From Neptunicoccus cionae (GTDB lineage: Bacteria > Pseudomonadota > Alphaproteobacteria > Rhodobacterales > Rhodobacteraceae), in NCBI RefSeq assembly GCF_002860325.1, contig NZ_PKOJ01000008.1, forward strand, positions 186,001 to 250,000: a DNA stretch of 64,000 nt. The letters run 5' to 3'. This document shows positions 17,362 through 25,500 of this stretch, one piece after another. Position 1 is the stretch's first letter, and the number at the start of each line of letters is the position of its first letter. The notes under the pieces were generated by a model that saw only the letters and a list, made by a program, of their open reading frames with translations, did no database searches and was not told where the DNA came from. The position numbers were made by a program, and so were the translations under genes.

Positions 17362-18438
17362 ATGGCGCGTGTTGAACTTGTCGATATCCAGAAATCCTTT
17401 GGCGCGGTCAAAGCCGTCCGCAACGCCAATATCGTGTTCGAGGATGCGTCCTTTACGACCCTGCTCGGGCCGTCGGGCTGTGGCAAAACCACGATCCTGC
17501 GGATGATTTCCGGTCTCGCCAGTCCCAGCAGCGGTGACATTCTGATCGGCGGCAAGCGGGTCAACGATGTCCCAATCCACAAGCGCAATCTGGGGCTGGT
17601 GTTTCAGAATTATGCGCTGTTTCCCCATAGAACGATCGCCGAAAATATTGCCTTCGGGTTGAAATACCGTGGCGTGGCGAAATCCGATGTAACGCGTAAG
17701 GTACGGGACGCCCTTGATATTGTGCGGCTTCCCGGTGTGGAGGATCGCTACCCCCAACAGCTTTCGGGCGGCCAGCAACAACGTATCGCGCTGGCCCGTG
17801 CCATTGTGATCGAACCGGATGTATTGCTGCTAGACGAACCTTTGTCGGCGCTGGATGCCAACCTGCGCGAAGATATGCGGGTAGAGTTGAAGGCCATTCA
17901 GGACCGTATCGGCGTCACCACGATATTCGTAACCCACGACCAGTCAGAGGCGCTGGCCATGTCCGACCGCATCGTGGTGATGAGCGCGGGACGGGTCGAA
18001 CAGATCGGCGACCCCGACGAGGTGTATAACACCCCAGCCTCCGAATTTGTCGCTTCCTTTCTTGGAGCCTCCAACCTGCTGCCCGCCCGTGTTATCGGGC
18101 GCGATGCCGACGGGGTGGTGCTGGAAACGGCCGAGTTCGGCAAAACCGTTGTGCCAGCCAGCCGCGCGGCGACCCTTGGGGACGGTGATCGCGGCCAGTT
18201 GATGGTGCGGGCGGAAAAGCTGTTCCTGTCAAACGGCCCTGCTACGCAAGACAGCACAGAAGCAGTGATAGAGGCGGTGGATTATCAGGGCCAGCTTGCC
18301 CGTTATTTCCTGCGCGTGGGCGACACCCAGCTACAGGCCATCAACATGATTTCGGGCCGTCCCTTTGCTGCTGGCAGCACCGTGAACCTGACCCTTGCGG
18401 CGGATGAATGCAGCGCCCTGCCCGTGAAAGCCACCTGA
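17362..18438 (+). CDS. potA: ABC transporter ATP-binding protein, spermidine/putrescine type
   Basis: A 358-residue ATPase that powers the PotBC importer. Walker A is GPSGCGKTT (residues 36-44), the signature LSGGQQQRIALARA begins near residue 134 and Walker B is VLLLDEP (about 154-160). The C-terminal 120 residues form the TOBE-type regulatory domain of this class. The aminotransferase gene starts one base after its stop, which ties transport to catabolism. Confidence 0.93.
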   Translation: MARVELVDIQKSFGAVKAVRNANIVFEDASFTTLLGPSGCGKTTILRMISGLASPSSGDILIGGKRVNDVPIHKRNLGLVFQNYALFPHRTIAENIAFGLKYRGVAKSDVTRKVRDALDIVRLPGVEDRYPQQLSGGQQQRIALARAIVIEPDVLLLDEPLSALDANLREDMRVELKAIQDRIGVTTIFVTHDQSEALAMSDRIVVMSAGRVEQIGDPDEVYNTPASEFVASFLGASNLLPARVIGRDADGVVLETAEFGKTVVPASRAATLGDGDRGQLMVRAEKLFLSNGPATQDSTEAVIEAVDYQGQLARYFLRVGDTQLQAINMISGRPFAAGSTVNLTLAADECSALPVKAT

Positions 18439-18439
18439 C

Positions 18440-19768
18440 ATGAAAAGCCACCTCTTCTATCAAAGCCGCCTGCCCCGCCCCGACCTGCAACGGGCCGAGG
18501 GCATTTATATGTGGGACACCTCTGACAAACGCTATATCGACGGATCATCCGGCGCGATGGTCAGCAATATCGGCCATTCCAACCCCAATGTTCTGGCGGC
18601 CATGCGCGAACAGATGGACAAATCCACCTTCGGCTACCGCCTGCATTTCCAGACAGAACCGAGCGAGGCACTGGCCGCACGGATTGCGGGGCTGACACCC
18701 GAAGGGTTGGACCGCGTATTCTTTGTCTCCGGCGGCTCGGAGGCGGTGGAATCCGCGCTGAAAATGGCACGGCAATATGCCCTGACCCAAGGAGAGGCCC
18801 AGCGCTATAAGGTGATTTCCCGCTACCCGAGCTATCACGGCGCAACGCTCGGTGCGCTGGCGATAACGGGATACGCGCCCATGTCGGCCCCGTTCGATCC
18901 GATGATGAAATCCATGCCGAAAATCCCCGCCCCCCGCGCCTATCTCGACGGGCTGGACCCGGACGATCCGGCAACGGGGCTGCATTACGCCAATATGCTG
19001 GAGGAAAAAATCCTTGAAGAAGGCCCGTCAACCGTGCTGACATTTATCGTTGAACCCGTGGGCGGCGCATCAACAGGTGCGCTGGTGCCCCCTGCCGGAT
19101 ACATGCCCCGCATCCGCGAGATTTGCGACCGGTATGGTGTGCTGCTGATCCACGACGAGGTCATGACGGGGGGCGGGCGTACCGGAAAATTCTTCGGCGC
19201 GGAACATTGGGAGGTGACACCCGATCTGATCGCCCTGTCCAAAGGGTTCGGGGCGGGATACGTCCCCCTCGGCGCGATGATTGCGCGCAATGATATGGTT
19301 GAAGCGGTGCTGGACGCGGGCGGGTTTATCCACGGCTACACTTATGCGGGAAATCCGCTGGCCTGTGCTGCCGGATTGGCCGTACTTGATGAAATCGAAC
19401 GACAGGATCTTGTGGGCAATGCCGCAACCATGGGGCAAGCGCTGACGGATCGGCTGCATTCGCTGATGCATCGCTACCCTGTGATCGGGGATGTACGGGG
19501 CAAGGGGCTGCTGCTGGCCTTTGAACTAATGGCGGACCGCAACACCAAGGCCCCGTTGCCAACAGAACTGAACGCACATGCACGGCTGGTGGATATTGCC
19601 TATGAAAACGGGTTGATCATCTATTCCCGCCGCACCCGTGGCGGCCTGTCCGGAGACCACTTTCTGGTCTGCCCGCCGATGAGCGTGAGCGAACCGCAAC
19701 TGGATGAAATCGCGGAGATACTGGACCGTTCCATGGCCCAATTCATGGCCGAAATCCCAACCCTGTGA
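18440..19768 (+). CDS. Class III aminotransferase of the polyamine operon
   Basis: A 442-residue PLP enzyme, related to the one at 1031-2353 but clearly divergent. It shows FVSGGSEAVESAL, the cofactor Asp in LIHDEVMTGGGRTG and the Schiff-base Lys near residue 268 in ALSKGFGAGYVP. Located between potA and the acetyltransferase, it most likely deaminates an imported polyamine or its aldehyde/amino acid product; putrescine or 4-aminobutyrate are the obvious candidates. The start lies one base after potA, indicating translational coupling. Confidence 0.92.
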   Translation: MKSHLFYQSRLPRPDLQRAEGIYMWDTSDKRYIDGSSGAMVSNIGHSNPNVLAAMREQMDKSTFGYRLHFQTEPSEALAARIAGLTPEGLDRVFFVSGGSEAVESALKMARQYALTQGEAQRYKVISRYPSYHGATLGALAITGYAPMSAPFDPMMKSMPKIPAPRAYLDGLDPDDPATGLHYANMLEEKILEEGPSTVLTFIVEPVGGASTGALVPPAGYMPRIREICDRYGVLLIHDEVMTGGGRTGKFFGAEHWEVTPDLIALSKGFGAGYVPLGAMIARNDMVEAVLDAGGFIHGYTYAGNPLACAAGLAVLDEIERQDLVGNAATMGQALTDRLHSLMHRYPVIGDVRGKGLLLAFELMADRNTKAPLPTELNAHARLVDIAYENGLIIYSRRTRGGLSGDHFLVCPPMSVSEPQLDEIAEILDRSMAQFMAEIPTL

Positions 19769-19813
19769 CACTGCACTAACAACGAGCGGGCCTGCCCGCG
19801 ACAGGACAGAACA

Positions 19814-20305
19814 ATGCTATCGACACCCCAAACCATCCGGCTGGTGGAAAAATCCGACCTGCCCCTGTTAAACACCGCGCTGGCGGCCCTTTCAACAGAA
19901 CTGGGCGACCCCCATCCGGCCACTCCGGAGTTTCTGGAACAGGCGGGATTTGGCCCCCTGCCTGCCTATTACGCGCTGATTGCCCAAAGCGGACCGGATG
20001 CTTTGGAAGGCGCAATCATGTTTTCCCCTGTAACCTCTACCTCTATAGCCAGCACGGGAACCTTTGTTTCCGATCTCTGGGTGGCGGAAAGCACGCGGGG
20101 CAGCGGGCTCGGGCGGCGCTTACTGGAGGCTGCGGCACGGTGGTCCTCTGCGCAATGGGGGGCAGGCTACATCAAGCTGGTGGTATATGACCAATCGGTA
20201 CAGTCGCGCCGGTTTTACGACAGGCTCGGTTTTGTGCCAAAGAACGGCGAGACCACCATGTTTCTGGACAACAACGGGTTCAAGACCCTGAAAGGATGCA
20301 AATGA
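19814..20305 (+). CDS. GNAT family N-acetyltransferase
   Basis: A 163-residue acetyl-CoA-dependent acetyltransferase. The acetyl-CoA pyrophosphate loop is RGSGLGRRLLEAA (about residues 96-108), followed by the C-terminal FYDRLGF typical of the fold. Between a transporter/aminotransferase and a deacetylase of the acetylpolyamine type, the likely acceptor is an amine. A short GC-rich hairpin (19786-19799) precedes it. The stop overlaps the next start by four bases. Substrate is inferred from context only. Confidence 0.87.
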   Translation: MLSTPQTIRLVEKSDLPLLNTALAALSTELGDPHPATPEFLEQAGFGPLPAYYALIAQSGPDALEGAIMFSPVTSTSIASTGTFVSDLWVAESTRGSGLGRRLLEAAARWSSAQWGAGYIKLVVYDQSVQSRRFYDRLGFVPKNGETTMFLDNNGFKTLKGCK

Positions 20306-21324
20306 AAGCGTTTTTTGACGATCGTCAGTGGAACCACGACCCCAAGCATTTCATGGCGAGCGGTGCGCTCCAGCCCAACCCCGAGCAACCCGCGCGGATC
20401 GAAATGCTGCGCTCCGGTGCAGAGGCCGCAGGGTGCCGTTTCGAGCCGCCACAGGATGCAGGGCTTGGCCCGATTGCCGCGATCCATTCGCCCGAATATC
20501 TAACCTTCCTGCAGAACATCTACAAACGCTGGCAGTATATCGACGGCGCCGGTGCAGAGGTCATCCCCAACATCCACCCCGCCAGCCGCAGCGACAGCTA
20601 CCCCCGCTCTGCCGTCGGGCAGGCAGGCTATCATCAGGCCGACACCGCCTGCCCCATCGCAGAAGGCACTTGGGAAGCGGCCTATTGGTCGGCCCAATCC
20701 GCAATTTCAGGGGCTGACAGCCTGATTGACGGCGGACAATCGGCCTATGTGCTGTCCCGCCCCCCCGGTCATCACGCCTTCGGGGATCTGGCAGGCGGCT
20801 TCTGCTTTCTGAACAATTCGGCCATTGCCGCCGAACGCCTGCGGGCCAAAGGGTTGCGGCCTGCCATTCTGGATGTGGATGTGCATCACGGTAACGGCAC
20901 GCAGGGCATCTTTTACAATCGCGACGATGTGCTGACAGTCTCGAACCACGCTGATCCGGAGCGGTTTTATCCGTTCTTCTGGGGCCATGCCCATGAACGG
21001 GGTGCAGGCGCAGGGCTTGGGTATAACCTCAACCTGCCGCTGGCCCGTGGAACAAACGACGCGGATTTCCTCAAGTCCCTCGACAGTGCCCTTGCCCGCG
21101 TTAGAGCCTTTGGCGCGGATGCAGTTGTGATTGCTCTGGGTCTTGATGCCTTTATTGACGATCCCTTCAAGGGACTGGCCGTCACCACCGAAGGTTTCGG
21201 GCGGATCGGGGCGGCCATAGCGGGGTTGAAACTGCCGACCCTGTTGGTGCAGGAAGGCGGTTATCTTTGCGATGAACTGGGGGAAAACCTGACCAGTGTC
21301 CTGAACGGGTTTCAAGGGGCATGA
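20302..21324 (+). CDS. Acetylpolyamine amidohydrolase (histone deacetylase superfamily)
   Basis: A 340-residue zinc deacetylase that removes the acetyl group from acetylated polyamines. The family motifs are all present: RPPGHHA (active-site His pair), DVDVHHGNGTQ (zinc ligands Asp and His) and ALGLDAFIDDP (third zinc Asp). Length suits bacterial acetylpolyamine amidohydrolases (about 340). I chose the ATG at 20302, overlapping the acetyltransferase stop, because AAAGGA lies 5 bases before it. It pairs with the neighbouring acetyltransferase; together they imply handling of acetyl-spermidine or acetyl-putrescine. Confidence 0.92.
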   Translation: MKAFFDDRQWNHDPKHFMASGALQPNPEQPARIEMLRSGAEAAGCRFEPPQDAGLGPIAAIHSPEYLTFLQNIYKRWQYIDGAGAEVIPNIHPASRSDSYPRSAVGQAGYHQADTACPIAEGTWEAAYWSAQSAISGADSLIDGGQSAYVLSRPPGHHAFGDLAGGFCFLNNSAIAAERLRAKGLRPAILDVDVHHGNGTQGIFYNRDDVLTVSNHADPERFYPFFWGHAHERGAGAGLGYNLNLPLARGTNDADFLKSLDSALARVRAFGADAVVIALGLDAFIDDPFKGLAVTTEGFGRIGAAIAGLKLPTLLVQEGGYLCDELGENLTSVLNGFQGA

Positions 21325-22424
21325 CCCAGCCGGACATCATCGTGATCGGCGGCGGCATTGCCGGCACCAGTGCTGCCGCCCATCTGGCAGAACATGCGAA
21401 TGTCCTGCTGCTAGAGGCCGAACCCCAGTTCGGCTATCACTCCACCGGCCGTTCGGCCGCGATCTTCATCCGCAACTATGGCAACGCCGTTCTGCGCGCC
21501 CTGAACAATGCTGCGGCCCCTGTGCTACAAAGCGGAGAGGGCATTTGCGACAGTGGCCTGCTTTCGCCACGTGGGGAATTGCTGATCGCCGGCGAGGAAG
21601 ACATCACGGAACTGGAAAACTATGCACGCGAGGCCACCGGACTGGAACATCTCAGCCCTGAACAGGCGTTGGAACTGGTGCCCATCCTGCGACCGGAACG
21701 AATTGCGGCAGCCATACTGGAACCGGACGCGCAGGACATAGATGTAGACCGGATGTTGCAGGGCTATCTGCGGCTGCTGCGGGGGCGAGGCGGAAAGACG
21801 GTTCCGAACAGCCGCGTCTGTGGTCTGACGCGCGACAATGGTCTGTGGCGGGTCACAACTAAAGAAACAGAATTTTCCGCCCCTGTGATCGTGAACGCAG
21901 GCGGCGCTTGGGCAGACCAGATCGCGCAGATGGCAGGTGCATCCCCCGTCGGATTGACCCCCATGCGCCGCTCTGCGGTGCTGCTGGATGCGCCGCAGGG
22001 GTACAACATAGATCACTGGCCCCTCTTCGCCTCTGTCACCGAAAGCTGGTATGCCAAACCGGATGCAGGCCGGTTGCTCGTCTCACCGGCAGATGAAGAC
22101 CCGACCCACCCCCATGACGCATGGCCCGATGATATGGTGCTGGCCGAAGGTCTTTACCGGTATGAACAGGCGGTGACAGTCGCTGTAACACGCCCTTCCC
22201 ACAGTTGGGCCGGACTGCGCAGCTTTACCCCTGATCGCACGCCGGTGGTGGGGTTCGATCCCGTGCAAGAAGGGTTTTTCTGGCTGGCCGGTCAAGGTGG
22301 CTACGGCGTGCAAACGGCCCCGGCACTCGCCACACTTTGCGCTGCCTTGTGCATCGGTAAGGCACCGGATTTAAACGCTGCGACAGTGGCAGAGCTGTCC
22401 CCCGCCCGTTTCACGCGGAGGTGA
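21321..22424 (+). CDS. FAD-dependent amine/D-amino acid oxidase (DAO family)
   Basis: A 367-residue flavoprotein of the glycine/D-amino acid oxidase family. The FAD dinucleotide motif is VIGGGIAGTSAAAHLAE at about residues 7-23, and the C-terminal GLRSFTPDRTPVVG and GQGGYGVQTAP close the flavin site. It overlaps the deacetylase by ATGA and is the last gene of the operon, ahead of a strong terminator. It probably oxidises a secondary amine or amino acid produced from the imported polyamine. Exact substrate unknown. Confidence 0.88.
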   Translation: MTQPDIIVIGGGIAGTSAAAHLAEHANVLLLEAEPQFGYHSTGRSAAIFIRNYGNAVLRALNNAAAPVLQSGEGICDSGLLSPRGELLIAGEEDITELENYAREATGLEHLSPEQALELVPILRPERIAAAILEPDAQDIDVDRMLQGYLRLLRGRGGKTVPNSRVCGLTRDNGLWRVTTKETEFSAPVIVNAGGAWADQIAQMAGASPVGLTPMRRSAVLLDAPQGYNIDHWPLFASVTESWYAKPDAGRLLVSPADEDPTHPHDAWPDDMVLAEGLYRYEQAVTVAVTRPSHSWAGLRSFTPDRTPVVGFDPVQEGFFWLAGQGGYGVQTAPALATLCAALCIGKAPDLNAATVAELSPARFTRR

Positions 22425-22456
22425 TGCGGTCCGCATTCTCTTGTAATCTTGAAAAC

Positions 22457-22494
22457 AACCGGCCCGCCTTTCGACAAAAGCGGGCCGGTTTTAT
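22457..22494 (+). terminator. Rho-independent terminator of the polyamine operon
   Basis: A perfect 11-base stem (AACCGGCCCGC at 22457-22467 with 22480-22490), 12-base loop, then TTATT. It also lies beyond the stop of the convergent RTX gene at 22533 and may block read-through from that side. Confidence 0.88.
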
Positions 22495-22532
22495 TATGTT
22501 TTACGCGGTATAGTGAGTAACTGAAGGGACCG

Positions 22533-25500
22533 TTAAACGAAGTCGAAACTGTCGACGTCTTTGACATCCACCCCCATAAGATCAATACGGGTGCTTGCAT
22601 CGGCGGTGATTTGCGCCCGCACCCCACCCGTAATGGCGGTAATTGTCAAATCTTCAAAGGTCAGATCGTTTAGCAGGTTCACAACGTCTACGCCGTCCTC
22701 AAAGGCGGTAACGGTATCTTCGCCATAACCTGTACCAAAGACAAAAACATCTTCCCCGGCACCTCCGACAAGAATGTCGTTGCCAGCACCCCCATCAATA
22801 CGGTCGTTACCTGAGAGGCCGTTGATGTAGTCGTCCCCTTCGCCGCCCCGCAACACATTGCCCTCTCTTTCGGCACCAATCAGCGTGTCGTCATGACCAG
22901 AACCGAACACATGTTCGATATTGCTCAGGATATCGCCTTCGGCATCGCCACCAACACCACTTCCATTCCACAAACGGATAGTCACTGCTTCGGCACTGTA
23001 CCGGTATTCTACAGTATCCGACCCTTCACCACCGTCCAGCGTATCTGCTCCGGCGCCACCGATAAGGCGGTCGCTGTTGAAACCTCCTTCGATACGGTCA
23101 TCGCCAGACCCACCGTAGAGGACGTCATCTCCCGAAAGGCCCGAGATGTAATCGGAGCCGTCTCCGCCTTTGATGGTATTGGCTTGTGCCATTGATCCGA
23201 CGAGAGTGTCATCAAAGATGGAACCTGTGAGGTTCTCGATACTGCCCATCATGTCACCTTCGGCCTCGCCACCATAGGCGGTCCCGTTCCACAGGCGCGC
23301 GACAACGGCTTCGGAGTTATCGGAATAATCGACCCTGTCAAGCCCTTCCCCCCCCAGCATAATGTCCTCTCCCGAGCCGCCGTAGAACACATCATCGCCG
23401 GCGCCGCCGCGCAGGATGTCATCGCCGCCCTGCCCGATCAGATAGTCATTACCATCCATCCCCCTGAGGTCTTCACCGGTACGTTTCGATCCAACGAGCG
23501 TGTCGCCGAAATTGGATCCGCCAAGGATTTCGATGCTGGTCAAACGGTCACCCTCTGCAGAGCCACCGGTACCGACACCGTTCCACAAACGGACAACCAC
23601 GCCGGTATCACTTTCGGTGTAGTAAACAGCGTCAAGGCCTGTACCACCGTAGATTTCATCTGCACCTTCACTGCCATCCAGACGGTCGTTCCCGGCACCT
23701 CCGTAGAGTTTGTCGTCGCCTGACAGACCGTCGAGATAGTCATCTCCCGCTCCCCCGAAGAGCGTGTTTTGTTCTCTGACGCTGCCGATAAGTGTGTCAT
23801 CAAGATCCGATCCCCGCAGGTTTTCGATAGCTGTCAGACTATCCCCTTCAGCATCCCCGCCTTGGCCGGAACCGTTCCAAAGCTTGACTGTCACTGCCTC
23901 TGCACTGGCAGAGTAATCGGCGAGATCAACGCCTGCGCCGCCCAGCAGAACATCTTCACCGGCTCCACCTGCCAGAGTGTCATTCCCCTGACCTCCATCC
24001 AGAGTATCATTGCCTGAAAGGCCGGCAATATAGTCATCACCGTCATTGCCGTTCAGCATATCAGCCCTGTCGGTAGCCCCCACCAGGGTGTCGTCCAGAG
24101 TAGAACCGACGACCGCTTCAATAGCGGTAAGCACGTCTCCTTCTGCATCCCCGCCTACACCTGTGCCATTCCACAGACGCACTGTAACCGAAGCGGAACT
24201 TGTCGAGTAATCAGCTGTGTCTGTGCCCGCTCCGCCGTTCAGAATATCTGCTCCGGCACCGCCAATCAGCGTATCATTGAAGTCGCTTCCGTTGAGTTCG
24301 TCGTCACCGCCCAACCCGTTAAACGTAACTGCAATATCCGGCTTGCGGAAAACATCAGCGTTCGGTGTGCCAACAACTGCAAGGCTGTCATTGGAGTCAT
24401 AATCCAAACCATAAACCGCGTCGTATTGGCCCAGTTCAAGGGTCATCGCATCATCAGTAGCGTTAATGCTGTCTACACCGGCCGTTTTGGCTGCCATAAG
24501 CTCTGCCACCGTCATAGCTGCGAGATTGCTACCAAGGTCCTCAAGGGCTACTTCATCACCGGAGGCCAGAGAAATCGTTCCCAAACCAACGGCCTGTGCA
24601 GCACTAAGGTTGATCCGGTCATCTGTTGCATCAAAGCTGTCGATACCTTTAGCCGCCAGCGCTGTAATCGCAGTAGCGTCCAGAGCCTCCAGATTTGCAC
24701 CTGTATCGGCCAGAGTAACTTCGTCCTCCGCAGACAGCGCAATCGCCCCCAGGGCTTCGGCCTGTTCAACCGAAAGCGTAAGCTGATCGTCTGAAGCGTC
24801 AAGAACATCAATACCCGCAGTTTCAAACGCCTGTATCTCGGCAGTTGTCAGCGCGGAAAGGCTGGCACCGATGTCAGAGACCGTCACCGCATCATTGGAT
24901 GCAAAGGTCAGATTGCCAAGCGCTTTTGCCTGCGCAACAGAAAGTGTGGCGGCATCGTCGCTCAGGTCCACATTATCCACGCTGGCGCTTTCCAGAGCAG
25001 TAATCGCAGCCGGTGTCATTGCTTCAATCTGATCGCCCGTCGCGCTCAGTGTGACATCATCTCCATCACTCAGCGCAATGGTGCCAAGAGCATTATATGC
25101 GTCAAACGTCAGGGTAAGCGCGTCGTCTGTGGCGTCAATCCGGTCGATGCCGGCAACTGCCAAGGCGGTAATCTGGGCAGACGTCAGACCGGACAGATTG
25201 GCACCCGTGTCTTCGAGCGTAACAACATCTCCGTCAGCCAGCGCAACCGAACCGAGCGCCGTCATCTGGGCTACGGTCAAAGCAAGCGTATCGTCAGTCG
25301 CATCAATAACATCAATACCGGCGCCACTTAGCGCGCTTGGATCACCGGCTAGCAAAGCTTCTATGTTTTCAGCCGTATCCGCCAGCGTGGCGACATCCCC
25401 TCCGGCGAGGGTTATATCCCCCAAAGCTGCAACCTGTGCGGCGCTGAGTGTCAGGCTGTCATCGGAAGAGTCGATGATATCGACACCACTGGAAGCCAAC

